Source of the DNA: Nemertoderma westbladi
Lineage: Eukaryota; Xenacoelomorpha; Nemertodermatida; Nemertodermatidae
Reading direction: 5' to 3'
Assembly (NCBI GenBank): GCA_032718475.1
Contig: JAUCBJ010003987.1
Location: 1 to 64,000, forward strand
DNA length: 64,000 nt
Part shown: in pieces, positions 42,766 through 54,425 of the stretch
Position numbering within the stretch: the first letter of the stretch is position 1
Layout of the letters: the number at the start of each line of letters is the position of its first letter
The notes under the pieces: model-generated
The model's database searches: none
Seen by the model: only the letters and a program-made list of their open reading frames with translations
Told to the model about the DNA's origin: nothing
Program-made: the position numbers and the translations under genes

Positions 42766-43649
42766 GTGCTTCAAGGCATACTGGTGGGATGTAAAATAGG
42801 CCTCGCGAAGCAGCATGCGCGTTGTATGAATGAGCTGATGATAAAGCGATTGCTGAATATGCTGAAAAAGATTAGAAACTAGACTTGAGATGTTGTTAGA
42901 TACATCAACAATAATGTTGAGTACCTGAAATTTGTAAAGTTATTAAAGTGGCAAAATACCAAGGGCTTTGTTATATAGGAATATGTGCAAAGTCAAAATA
43001 TGGCGCATCCGATAGAAAATGCCTGAAGACTTTGAAATGTGTTACAAGTTACAAAAAACAAGCAATTACATATGTAAGATATATATACACATTCCGGTCT
43101 ATACCAACAAAAAACCCGTTAAATTAAAGTAATTATGTACTGTTATAGGCGTAACTAGATACAGTTGGCGTTTGACACTGATTACTTCTTATTGGCATTG
43201 TCCAAAAATGAGCAATTATTACAAAAGTAAGATAACACAATATGGTAGTGACTTAGAAATATAAAGAATTATAATTTCATCTAGCTGAGTAAGGCAGCAA
43301 CAAAGTTAACAGACAGTCCCAGTAGTGCAGTGGTTTCTGGGACTGAGGTCTCCTTTGCCAATCGATCACATGCTGCATCATCTCCACCTGTTCCTGCGAG
43401 TGCCATAGCCGACGCTTACTAGTAGATTATTATGTTAGTTCCTTATTGCGTCGATGGAAACAACTTTAAGAGCATAATCTCCTTAGATAGGTAGTACCTT
43501 CACGAGACCAGATAAACTTACAGTGATATTTATTCCTGATTCATTCATATCCATTCTCATTCATCATTGAATATTTTTCTATTGGTTGGGGTTAGATGTT
43601 CATTGAAGAATATCAGTGAGTTCAGTGAGGGCGCCGTTCCTTATTTGAC

Positions 43650-44580
43650 CTCTTGCTCAAAAGAGCGTCTTTATTCTACCTATTAGTGAATTTGCAGATC
43701 AGGAGATTTTACTGGTTGGATTATTGACCCCCCAGCCTATGGCATACCTGGTTCCTGGCGATATACCAGATACTTCTAACAAATGCGCTATCAGTATGTG
43801 TGTCTCTTCAAGCCTCATTTGGTCGACCGATTCTGGAATCCCAGATATAATTAGGTTACCTGATCCATGTCGTTCAAAGTGGAAGCTTGTTCACCAATTA
43901 TCCCCTGGTTACAAACCTTCTCTTTTAGTGCGGAAACTTCCGATTTTAATAGTATATTCTCTCTTTGCAGAGTAGTAACTAACCGTTTAACTCATTGTGC
44001 TGGTCAGACATAAAGTGCTGGGAATGTCCGATGTTAAGGAGCTTCTGATTTATCGCTTGTACTTTTGCCATTAAACTATTAATAAGGGATAAATCTTATA
44101 AAAGTCATTGCTAAAGTGAGATTTAAGTTGTTTGATGTCTACAGGCAGAGCCCAGAGCAGACTTTGCAGTCACTGCATTGTATTCAATATTGGAGCCCAC
44201 ATCAGCCAGCACACTACTAGGATCGGCATGCTGCATTGCAGCTGCATTTTTAAGAATGCCGGCACAGATTTATCGTTTACAGCGGACCAGTCCGTAGACT
44301 GGAAGCAGCTTCAGGAGTATGTTGTTCTTTCTGACTGCATTCGACTGTAAGACCTACCATAGTCGCTTCGGCATTCTTTGTGGTTCTGGAGACAAATGAT
44401 TATGGAAGACTTGTTACCTGATATCTGGAGTTCGCAACGGGCAAGTTAAGCCTTAAGTTGTCTGCTTGACCAGGCAGAATACGGTTGATCAAGGCCAGTG
44501 TCGTCAGCGTCGGAATTGTCAAGAAATTCTTCTCCATTTCCAGTTTCAAACTCAGCAACAGTTGTGCTGGTGGATTGAGT
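43650..44580 (-). pseudogene. LINE ORF1-like coiled-coil/RNA-binding protein, decayed
   Basis: Reading the minus strand across frames: an acidic N-terminal piece (D-A-D-D-T-G), then A-A-A-M-Q-H-A-D-P-S-S-V-L-A-D, then the heptad-like run T-L-Q-R-E-N-I-L-L-K-S-E-V-S-A-L-K-E-K-V, then N-L-I-I-S-G-I-P-E-S followed by E-E-T-H-I-L-I-A-H-L-L. Coiled coil followed by NLIISGIPES is the layout of L1/Tx1-type ORF1 RNA-binding proteins. Several stops and shifts are present. Confidence 0.55.
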
Positions 44581-45239
44581 CATTCCATCAGATGCATATA
44601 ATAGAAATTAACAATCATTAGGCCCAGCTGTATAGATTATGTCAACAGTGCAGGATTGCAGTACGCAGCAGTCCAGTAATGTCAACATATAATATTGATA
44701 TTAGATAATAACATAAGTTTTATACATGACCAGTGGGCCATCAAGCAACTGAACACATTGACTGATGATCAAAACACGAATTTTCAATATTGCAATTTTT
44801 CGAAAGTTTAGGTTAACATACACAGTTCTTGTTTAACAGTAATATGCTGAAATGGAGAGTGACAGAAATTGGTAAAAAAATGAAAAGTCACAATGTGAGT
44901 AGATTCCTTTGGGTCTGAAAGGTTTCGGATCCTTGGTTCGGATCAAGTGTGTTTACGCATCTGATATCTACCTACTCGTCTTAATCAATCTCACTCTGGT
45001 CTCGAACTGGGATTTTGTCATTGATAAATCAAGTTGAAGGTTTGGTATGGATACCAGAGGAGTGTCAATGGAAAGAAAGGATTTGTTGTTGCTATGTATG
45101 TATATTTGCTCTGATAAAATAAAACTATCTAAATTACGTTGAGGATAGCATAAATACTTGACCAACATAACAAATTGTTCAAACACACATCAGGGTCCTT
45201 ATGGAACCAAGAGAGGTAATATTTGATGTAGAATACGTA

Positions 45240-45624
45240 AACACAGAATGAATCTACACCAATAAATCATGGGTAATGTAATCAATATTGAAAAGTGACT
45301 CTAGTTGCCAGATATCTAGTACTTGGCGTTCTTGTAGTGTGAATCCAAGATCTTCACAATTTGTGGCCATCCTCATTGCGTAATCCCATACAATTACATA
45401 TAGGAAAGGCGCCAATGTGTTACCTTGCAGTACGCCAGCCAGGATTGAGAATAATTCAAATTCACCATATGATGAGAGTACCTGCGCTTCTGTGTCACAT
45501 ATAACAATCCAATGCCAGCAACAATTACTTCTGGTATTCCATAAGCTCTTAGTATTTGCAGCATTTTACCTCTATGGATGGAGTTGAATGCTTTCCTTAA
45601 GACCACACATGTGGGGCGAGACAC
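45240..45624 (-). pseudogene. RTE-like reverse-transcriptase fragment
   Basis: The minus strand carries R-K-A-F-N-S-I-H-R-G-K-M-L, A-Y-G-I-P-E-V-I-V-A, then in a shifted frame G-V-L-Q-G-N-T-L-A-P-F-L-Y-V-I-V-W-D-Y and F-T-L-Q-E-R. This is the palm between the first catalytic aspartate block (here D is lost: L-R-K-A-F-N) and the FADD box, which is missing. Confidence 0.75.
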
Positions 45625-45683
45625 GTATGGCGAGCCATCAGCGAACTGATATAATTATACTATGGCCGTTTTTCAAAAGTCTG

Positions 45684-45714
45684 TGTGTGTGTGTGTGTGT
45701 GTCAGTGTGTGTGT
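45684..45714. repeat. (GT)n microsatellite
   Basis: About 15 GT units with one CA interruption. From 45720 to 46370 I see no gene. Confidence 0.9.
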
Positions 45715-46373
45715 CGGAAGCCATAAATGTCGGAAGCCATAATCGAAGTTAATATCTTCAGCTAAATTGTATGGTTGAGTCATTTTGAACGGTCTCTCCA
45801 TGGAAATTAATTGTTTAGCACCATACGATTAAAGTTATTTTGCACAGAAATTAGATATCTGGAATCCATGTACCCCATTCTATTATAGTTTTTTATTTTT
45901 TCAAGTGATTTGCGTTAATAAATGTATTTTTAATTGATTTAAACATAATTAACTTTGTAAATTCATACGCTGATTCCATTCTCCCCCATAGAGCCTAAGG
46001 CATGGCAAGGGCAGCCGTGCCCAATAATATTTCTTGAAGTTTTACATTAGTAACATTGCAAGCTCAAGTCTTTGACCAAGCCAGTGCCTAGGCTAGTTAG
46101 TACACAAGGACATAGTAGTCCAGTAGAAGGAATAGTGCTCCTTCAATACATCTCAACAGACATCAATTAATTTGCCTGTGCCTACCAACGCGTGCTCCTT
46201 AACATAACATATATTCTTGATTTCCATCACCTCTCACCACAATTATTATTAGTAATTAAAAGTTTCAATTCGGTTTGTCTTTCCGTTATCTGGTTATTCA
46301 GTTATTGCATTATTAATAAATAAATGTTTTAAAATATATCTTACGAAATATGGTTAATCATTAAAACTTGGCG

Positions 46374-46915
46374 CTAACATTCTCGCTATGGGGGTTTTAA
46401 AGAGTGTTGATTACATTTCTGATGTCAGTTTTCACGTTTACATAAATCTAGTCTGTCTGTCTGTCGGTCGTTCTGTCAGTCAGTCTGTCAAAACATAAAA
46501 GAGAATTCAAATTAACTAACATTCTCGCTATGGGGGATTTAAGGGGTGCTGATTTCATTTCTGATGTCAGTTTTCAGGTTTACATAAATCTAGTCTGTCT
46601 GTTTGTCGGTCTTTCTGCCAGTCAGTCAGTCTGTCAAAACTTAAAAAAGAATACAAACTAACCAACATTCTCGTTATGGGGGATTTAATGGGTGCTAATT
46701 TTATTTGAGATGTCGGTTTTCACGTTTAAAAAAATCTAGTCTGTCTGGCTGTCGGTCTTTCTGTCAGTCAGTCTGTGAAAACTTAAGAAAGTATACTAAC
46801 TAACCAACATTCTCGCTATGGGGGTTTTAAGGGTTGCTGATTTCATTTTTGATGTCAGTTTACACGTTTACATAAATCTAGTCTGTCTGTCTGTCGGTCT
46901 TACTGTCAGTCTGTA
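46374..46915. repeat. ~142-146-bp tandem repeat, four copies
   Basis: Units begin CTAACATTCTCGCTATGGGG or close variants at 46374, 46516, 46662 and 46804. Each carries GATGTCAGTTTTCACGTTTA and a CTGTCTGTCGGTC run of TCTG/TCAG tetranucleotides. Non-coding. Confidence 0.92.
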
Positions 46916-47090
46916 CTACTGTACTGTGGTTGGCATTACGCCATATACCTAACACTAATAATACAGTCTACAATACAGCCTATCTACAGTACAGAATGGA
47001 TTTTTTGCCACGAAGAGCAATAAATGTCATTAATACTATCCACCAGTATACCTTATCCAAGAGCCTTCCAATAAAACATGTATTCCAGCA

Positions 47091-47161
47091 TGACGTCCAC
47101 TGCACGTCTTCGTGCTGTCCATTGTGACGTGCAGTGGACGTCATAGGCTCTAAGGGGTTAA
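47091..47161. repeat. 18-bp perfect hairpin next to a TTAA, candidate piggyBac-type end
   Basis: TGACGTCCACTGCACGTC at 47091-47108 pairs perfectly with 47126-47143 across a 17-base loop. It is followed by GGCTCTAAGGGG and TTAA at 47158-47161. Read inward this is TTAA then CCCCTTAGAGCC then the hairpin, a layout seen at piggyBac-like ends. I did not find the opposite end. Confidence 0.5.
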
Positions 47162-47229
47162 GCAACACGGTCCCTACTTCGCCCTGTCGACACCAAGGCC
47201 ATTTTTCACCAATCCTTTTTTAGAGTTTT

Positions 47230-47490
47230 TTAATTTTTTTGGTATTGGTGAAAGTTCTACAACATTAGTAGATATGTTTTTTATGATAGCTAGTGTTTTT
47301 TTGCTAGCTAAGTATTTTTTGAAATTATAAAAAATGTGAAAGTCCATGATATTTCAGGTTAAACTGTTGAAGAATATATTAATGACCAAAATAATTTCCA
47401 AAAATTACTAGCTAGTAAAAAATACTAGCTATATATCATAAAAAATCTACTAAGGTTCTAGAACATTCACTAATATAAAAAAGCACTCAA
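47230..47490. mobile_element. Short foldback/MITE with ~80-bp imperfect inverted repeats
   Basis: TTTTTTATGATAGCTAGTGT near 47277 mirrors ACTAGCTATATATCATAAAA near 47421, and GTTCTACAACATTAGTAGAT mirrors ATCTACTAAGGTTCTAGAAC. No coding frame. Confidence 0.7.
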
Positions 47491-47858
47491 AATCACAAAA
47501 AAATAAAGGTTAAAAACTCATTCGGGACTCTTTTGCTTAAGCAGTCAAAATTGTAGAAAAAATTCCCGAAGTTTGCGACGTTTGCGAAATTCGCGAAGAA
47601 TCCGTCAGTTTCTGTGCCCTAATGGTTTCGTGACGAAACAATAAAATCTTACACACTTAACACACACGAACTAATTTAATGTGTGTACATGAAATCTACG
47701 GAATCAATACACAACACACGCACACTACTGAATTTAAAAATTTATAAAGATTGCAACTTATATTTGGCTACCTTTTAGGCCTAATGGGTGACTAATTTAA
47801 TTATTCACCCCTATATATTTGTAGCCTTTTTAATTTGTGCCTCTAATTGAATCAAACA

Positions 47859-48476
47859 TTAAACTAAAATATATGTCACAATATTGGTCTGTCGGTAGCT
47901 GGTCAAAGAATCTCTCATAAATTTGTTAATTAGTCGCTGCACAGTCATTGAACATTTGAACACGTGCTGCTCGAAGACCCCACAACGTATCAGGATTGCA
48001 TTGAGATTCTTCGACTTAATTCCTTCAATCAGTCTCCGTAGCGCAAGTATCTGAGCTATTGTTGATCTATTTGGTCGAAATCCGTTTTGACTCTTACACA
48101 CGGTAGTTCTTTATGTGAGGCTTAATTCTATATTGAATAATTTTGTTGTCACAACAGATCCCACGATAGTTTGTTGGTATACCGAAGTCTCCTTTTCTTG
48201 GCTTTAGTTGACTTTTTGTCCAAATTGGTGGTGGCTCCATAATATCCTGTTTTACAATACCTCGGCAGGGATTTCATCTAATCCACTGGCTTTATTATTG
48301 GACATGCTGTTAATGTTTCTCTGGAGTTCGGCAGGTGTGAAGTCCCCTGTTTCTATAGGTAGTGTCTTGTCATATATTTTCCTTGTAGGGCTGACCTCGA
48401 TGTTTGGTGGTTGCCCAAGCAAGTTGCTGAAGTGATCTTTCCATTTCCCAACACGTTCTTCATTACCAGTATACAA
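47859..48476 (-). pseudogene. RTE-like reverse-transcriptase fragment
   Basis: 48476-48252 encodes W-K-D-H-F-S-N-L-L, F-T-P-A-E-L-Q-R-N-I and M-S-N-N-K-A-S-G-L-D-E-I-P-A-E-V-L, the start of an RTE reverse transcriptase. 48101-47990 encodes Q-N-G-F-R-P-N-R-S-T and I-L-A-L-R-R-L-I-E. The middle (48110-48250) is shifted. The downstream catalytic part is gone. Confidence 0.75.
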
Positions 48477-48479
48477 AGT

Positions 48480-50235
48480 AATCTAAATTGATTTAATTTT
48501 GTCTCAGAGAGGAAGAGCAATTCGAATATAAATCAAGAGGTTACCATAGATTACAATATTATTGAATTATTTTTTCTACTGTACCAGCGTTAAATCTGAA
48601 ATGTTCGAGTGCCAAATTTACTCGCCATTGTGTTAAATGTTCCATGTTCAGAGAATATTAACAATTGCTTACATACACTAACACAAGCTTACATCGGGAA
48701 TGTAAGCTACTGCGGAGCGTTATGGAAAAACGGGGAATAAATTCTTGAGTAATAAGTTGTTTGGTAGTAATATCGCAGGTTCTATTCCAAAATGATCTGC
48801 TGCGGGACCAGAATAGAACATGTGGTATACAGGGTTGTAGAGTCACTTTATACAAGGGTTGAGCTGTGAAGTATGTATGCTTCATATTATATAAAATTCA
48901 CAAATATATTTGCAAATTTGTTGCTAAATAAATGTAAAATGTAAATAAAGCTTTCAATATTTCTTTAAATATTCTTGTCTTTCAATATTGCTTTCAGATG
49001 ATAGATAGATACTGCCATAAAGTGGCGATATTTTGTACAGAATATCCTTGTGGATTAGGATTAACTATAAATATTTCAGCATAACGGCCAAAGTCTATCA
49101 TGGATGGATAGTTTCAGATAACTAAACACCGTTAATTAATATGTCATGCCGACGTAATAATCAAGTTTTAGATAGACACTTCTGTAACCAGGGGAACAAA
49201 AATTAGATAAACTCTCTGTAATCGAGTTGAGAGATTTTTACTTAAGTAAAATGCATATAACTCATGAAAAAATGAACCATAACCCTGTAATGTTACTAAT
49301 ATATTGCTTAATCTCTCAATTTCCAAGTTGACTTTGTATCACAATAAAGTTATATTATGACGTACAGTACATGCAGTTTAACAACCATGAGATAAAAATC
49401 AATCAATACAGAAGGGGTAGACAAATGAATTTTGAATGTTGTCAAATATGATGGTTTGGAATCCTTTAGATTGTAGTCCTCCCTAATTGTATAGTATTGA
49501 ATTATTCTGCAAAGAAAAATATAAATATATGCCTATATATATGATGTACAGTTTTTTTTTTTCAATATAAATATTAAATTATTAGCAAGAATCTGAATTT
49601 ATAGGCAATAATTATTGTAGATTTTCTGGCACCATAGACAATAAATATATTTTTGTTGGAAATATAAATGGTAATAAACGAAATCTAACAATTTTTGGTA
49701 AAGTCTTATTTCACTGGTGCCTGTAATCCGTAACATCGATTGTTTTCAAATTATTAATAAATATTTAAATATTTTATTCCAAAATTGTAACATTACTCAA
49801 TGCCGTTAGAAATAGCAACGAGTTGTTATTTAGCACTTTACAACTTTGTATTGGATTACAGCATTGTATTGGCCTGTACATTTAGTATTGTATTTGGTGT
49901 TAGTAGTTTAGTAATGTCCCGTTAGAGGACATTACTTAACGCTGTCTTTGGATACCACGTAAACAATAGGTGGTATTTGCCTGACAGCCAGATAGGCCTA
50001 CTGCATTACCTAACGGTAGGCAGGGTAGAGCTATTAATAACCAGTAGCTATAAACTATTAGCATGGCTCCAAACACCACCATAAATATAAGCTAACTTAT
50101 TTATAACATAATTTATGTCATTTTTACATTTATTTATACAGTCAACTAATATAATTTATGTAGTTTCTATCACTTATAATGTATATGTACAATCATTTCG
50201 TAATGTTAAAATTTTGGAATAAAACTGCATACATA
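48480..50235. other. AT-rich stretch without supported genes
   Basis: I see no supported coding frame on either strand. The motif TTATTAATAAATATTTAAAT at ~49754 recurs near 50387. Confidence 0.5.
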
Positions 50236-50372
50236 CTTGTTGCAAAGTACTTTACAGTGTTCTGATCCTCGTGGCTTTATTTTCACTCACTCACTAACGT
50301 TCGTTCGTGTAATAAAGCCACTCGGATCTTCACACTGTAAAGTGCTACTTTACACACAAGTATGTAAATAGT
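50236..50372. repeat. Long palindromic hairpin (~50-bp imperfect stem)
   Basis: ATACTTGTTGCAAAGTACTT...ACAGTG...GATCCTCGTGGCTTTATT is mirrored by AATAAAGCCACTCGGATC...CACTGTAAAGTG...CACAAGTATG around a ~28-base loop of TCAC/GTTC repeats. It resembles a MITE-type or foldback element. Confidence 0.75.
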
Positions 50373-51464
50373 TATTATTCCAATTATTAATAAATATTTA
50401 AATATTTTCCATTACTTTTCTTATATAATATTACAAAGTCAAATAGTAAGGACAAAAATTAAGTAATAACATGAAATTAATCAAATACAAGTGGAATTAA
50501 GACAAATGAACGAATATATATCTTTACACATTAAATTAATCTAAACTTATTGTCAATATAAATAAACTATAATAAACTCATAAATTACTATTATTACATC
50601 AAGCCGCCAAATGTTATTTAGTTTGAATGTCTTGCACCAACATGTTTACCAACAATTTTACAAAAACTGATCTTTTCGCGATCATGAACTCGATCATTTG
50701 AATGGGCTTCTCCAACCAAGATAAATTTATAATTTTAAATATTAATTTATAATTAATTTATAGATAATATATATATATACAATATAAATTTATTTAAATA
50801 AATAAATAAACAAAGATAAATTTGGGCACTGTAACCTAATCTGAACATAGAGTTCGTGTAATTTTACGGGGTGTGAAATTAAACTCTTTATAATGGATAG
50901 AATACATTCAAACAATTGGCAGTCTTCAAAAGTGACCTACGGACTCTGTAAGTTGTCAATTTGACAAAATCACCAATTGTACATTACATGTTATCTCTGA
51001 AACACGAATATTGCCCACCAAGGACAATTGCCACCAAAACAATTTTTAACCTCGTTCCTCTTAGTTGTATTTCAATGTGGAATTGATAATAATTATTCGT
51101 ACTTGTAATTTACATAATTACTCATAATTTTACACATTCAACTAAAAATAAATCCCATCAATTACTGGCATAAAATCTTGTACAATATTTATTACTTCCA
51201 AAATTACTCAATGTAAACAAACGGGTTAGCAAAATAGAACACTTGAAGCAATGAACTTAACTTGCCAATAAATTGGTTCCATTTTCTTAAAAGATCTAAG
51301 TTTCATTTTATTTTGAGAGAATTGGAAAGCGTCCTTCACCCCTGGTAAAATAATTCCATTCAGTGTAATTATGTCCAATGCTTCCCTCCATATAGACCCC
51401 AACCCAAAACCTATAACACTTTGATAGTTTGATAGTATTTGTGATAAAAACAAGGTTGATTTTC

Positions 51465-51575
51465 CTTTGTGAAACTATAGCAGAAAGATGGAGATGTTAT
51501 AATGATGGGCAAAGGATGATTATCTCGTCAGCATATGCCAGAGCTCCAAGGAATATTTTTAACACATCATACATA
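51465..51575 (-). pseudogene. Reverse-transcriptase catalytic-box scrap
   Basis: The minus frame reads M-Y-D-V-L-K-I-F-L-G-A-L-A-Y-A-D-E-I-I-I-L-C-P-S-L then stop. This matches the K-V-Y-L-G-I-L-A-Y-A-D-D-I-L-L-L-C-P-S box of the element at 16023-18935, with the second catalytic Asp changed to Glu. The frame at 51453-51226 may be its decayed continuation. Confidence 0.6.
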
Positions 51576-51718
51576 AACCCTAAATCACAAATCATGCAAT
51601 ATGTGTAATGTTGAATCCAAGAGGAAGTAAAACAGAATAGTATAGTTATACAATTGGAAGACTAATGAGATGCTTCAAATATATAATAGAATCTGGGTCT
51701 ATGAGAGAGATAACATAA

Positions 51719-52954
51719 TTAAATACTAATTTTCATTTCAATTTTTTCAGCAGGACCTACAGCAGTGAACTCCTGCCACCAAGGCCCATGAAAATTGACG
51801 AAGTCGTTATAAATTCCATTCAAATTTGCGTGCGAACATTTCTTATACCACCAAGCGCCACTGAAATGCTTGGCGCAGTTCAAATAGTATTTATCGTTGT
51901 CTTTATCCTTTGTGGTGAAGGGCTGACCATCTAACCAATTATCACCAGTTGGATCACCAGGTAGCAATGCGTCCCCTGCAGTCCCTTGGTATCCTGAGAC
52001 GCCCAAAATATAATTTGTGCTTTCCGAACCAACTTTGAATGAAGAATATTCCGCGAATCTGTATTCCCCCTTATACCAGATATCCACTCTCAGTTTAACC
52101 CCTCCAGCAGTAAGATTGTGTATGGTATCCAACCCTAACCAAAATTCGTTGCTAACATCACCGAATCCAGACTTATAATACGCCCACTCCCGAAAGAAGT
52201 TAACAGCTCCATTAATTCTCCTTTGAATCACCAACCATGGGCCACCTGGGAACGTTGTGTCACATCTGATTAACCCATTTAGACCTTGTTGACTATTATA
52301 GATGCTAACTGAGTTATTCAGTTGATAATTTTGGCAAAGATGATTTGAAAGAAGATATCCTAAAGCAACCAGTATTGAATTCTTTTGCTGAAGAATTCTC
52401 TCAGTAATTGTGTTGCTTTGATTATTTAGCTGACCAGAAAACTTATCAACTTTTTCCACAACACTTTTATTTAATTCCTTAAGTTGTTCATTTTGAATAT
52501 CAGAGAATAATTTACTTTGCTCACCAATGGTACCATTGAATATCGCAATTTGTTCTTGAAGTTTATCAGAATGTATTTCCATTTCCCCATTTAACTTTGC
52601 CTTTAGCTCTTTTGTTTTATCATTTAGTTCAGCTAAATAATTCTTTATATCTTTATTTATATCACTTTCCAAACTGATCACTTCTATATCACTTTGATAA
52701 CTACCAGATACCATAGCATTAGCAATGGCGATTTCACCGACCAACACAATTAGTAAACCAGTAAATATAACAGCCATCACCGTCCACAAACACTTGTAAT
52801 TATTTAGCTTATTTCTTGTATATCTAGATGCATATTGATTGTCTTGGATTTTATCTGGAATAACTATGTATAGAGGATTATTATAATCTGAATTATCTTC
52901 TTGAAAGTCAATGACACCGCTCTCAGCTGTTATTGGACTCATATCAGTTTCCAT
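51719..52954 (-). CDS. Type II membrane fibrinogen-related protein 3
   Basis: Intact 411-residue single-exon frame, ATG at 52954. The cytoplasmic tail contains N-P-L-Y at 26-29 (NPxY). The membrane segment lies at ~57-79. The stalk (~85-200) has the same I-G-E-Q-S-K-L-F-S-D-I elements as gene 1. The FReD at ~205-411 has C207/C231 and C360/C373, D-K-D-N-D at 350-354 for Ca2+, and W-W-Y-K-K-C-S-H-A-N at 368-377. The region after the Ca2+ loop is one residue shorter than in gene 2. It is closest to gene 1 in tail, stalk and upstream flank. Same likely role: membrane-bound recognition receptor with uptake signal. Confidence 0.9.
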   Translation of the reverse strand: METDMSPITAESGVIDFQEDNSDYNNPLYIVIPDKIQDNQYASRYTRNKLNNYKCLWTVMAVIFTGLLIVLVGEIAIANAMVSGSYQSDIEVISLESDINKDIKNYLAELNDKTKELKAKLNGEMEIHSDKLQEQIAIFNGTIGEQSKLFSDIQNEQLKELNKSVVEKVDKFSGQLNNQSNTITERILQQKNSILVALGYLLSNHLCQNYQLNNSVSIYNSQQGLNGLIRCDTTFPGGPWLVIQRRINGAVNFFREWAYYKSGFGDVSNEFWLGLDTIHNLTAGGVKLRVDIWYKGEYRFAEYSSFKVGSESTNYILGVSGYQGTAGDALLPGDPTGDNWLDGQPFTTKDKDNDKYYLNCAKHFSGAWWYKKCSHANLNGIYNDFVNFHGPWWQEFTAVGPAEKIEMKISI

Positions 52955-53021
52955 AGTATAATATTGCTAAGCATTCAACAATGTATTTTCATTCATGAAA
53001 CTGCACGTTAAACCCAATATT

Positions 53022-53250
53022 ATTATAATAATTAATAATTTTTAATAATTACAAATTAAATAATAATTAATAATTAAATAATAATTAATAATTAAATAAT
53101 AATTAATAATTAAATAATAATTAATAATTAAATAATAATTAATAATTAAATAATAATTAATAATTAAATAATAATTAATAATTAAATAATAATTAATAAT
53201 TAAATACTAATTAATAATTAAATAATAATTAATAATTAAATATTATAATT
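53022..53250. repeat. 18-bp TAATTAATAATTAAATAA array
   Basis: About twelve near-identical 18-bp units immediately upstream of FReD gene 3. From 53260 to 54420 I see no gene; the part near 54200-54440 matches the upstream flank of FReD gene 1. Confidence 0.93.
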
Positions 53251-54425
53251 AATAATAATAATTTTAGATACTTTATATTACTTTGTATTACTATATTTTT
53301 AATGATAAGTATAAAATGCATGGGTAGTGAGAATTTCACAAACTCTAGCTAACAATACCCACTTAGTGGGTTTAGCTGATCTACTGTCAGTGGAAGATCT
53401 AATGTGCGGAGTCTTTAACACAATAAAAAGTGACGATTGGCAAAAATGATACTGCTAACCCCATTGAAGCGGGATCTGTTGTCTTAATAAATGGGCATTA
53501 GAATACCTGTCAACCCATCAGCCTTTCCACAGGGGCAACTGATGGAGAAGGAACATACATTGAATGAGGAGTCAATCAAATTTATTGAGTAGATGAGACG
53601 AGATGAGATGGAGCCTGGTGTAATGCAAGGCAATCGAACCTTGTTGTTGGGAGACCGGATGGAGCCCCTTATTGAGGGCCGCAGTCCAGACCAGACTCCT
53701 CACGAATTCCATGCACACACAATCCACCACTAGCATACACCCGCTGTCATGGATTGAGTTGAATAGAAATCCTCTGACTAGAAAGTGAAATTAAAGGGAT
53801 AACTAACTTAGAGCAATCCACTCCAACAACGCCAAGATGGGTGGAGTAACGGACTATCAACCAAGATGAAACAATGAGAGCTGATGACTGCGACTCGATC
53901 AAGATAAACTTTCAAAACATTATTGACGAGTTATTTGGGAAGTTTTATTATTATACTAGGATACTACAGTGAACTGTTAGTTGTTTAACCTGTTGAAGAA
54001 AAAATTTACCAACAATAAGAAATTTGCCATAAACATTTTATTGGATTAATGGAGGTGACTTGGAATGGAACAGAAGGCCAGTTAGAAAGTAAATCTTATT
54101 GTATTTCTGGAAAAAAAACATTGAATTATGTTGTATATACGTTTAAGTGCAAGAAAAAGAGGAAATAATGTATTATACTGTATATATAGAAAATATGTAA
54201 CTTATATATGAAGTTTGAATAGGTTATTGATTAGAAGATGAGATTATGAAACTATGCAAATATGCATTACTTTCATTTTAAGTACAAACATATAAATTAA
54301 TAAACAGTCATGTGCAGTTATCTTATCAAAATCACAATGAACTATGTCCATTATACGTTTCAGTTAAATTTATTTATTTTATTGGTATATAATTATTGCT
54401 TATGTATTATAACATAGGAAATTGA

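Noticed and set aside
43310-43440. tRNA-like SINE (AGTGCAGTGGTTTCTGGGAC)
   Set aside because: Only an A-box-like stretch is present; no credible B-box at the right distance.
46930-47168. Short frames around 47.0 kb on both strands
   Set aside because: No domain or supporting context; they overlap a repeat end with a hairpin.
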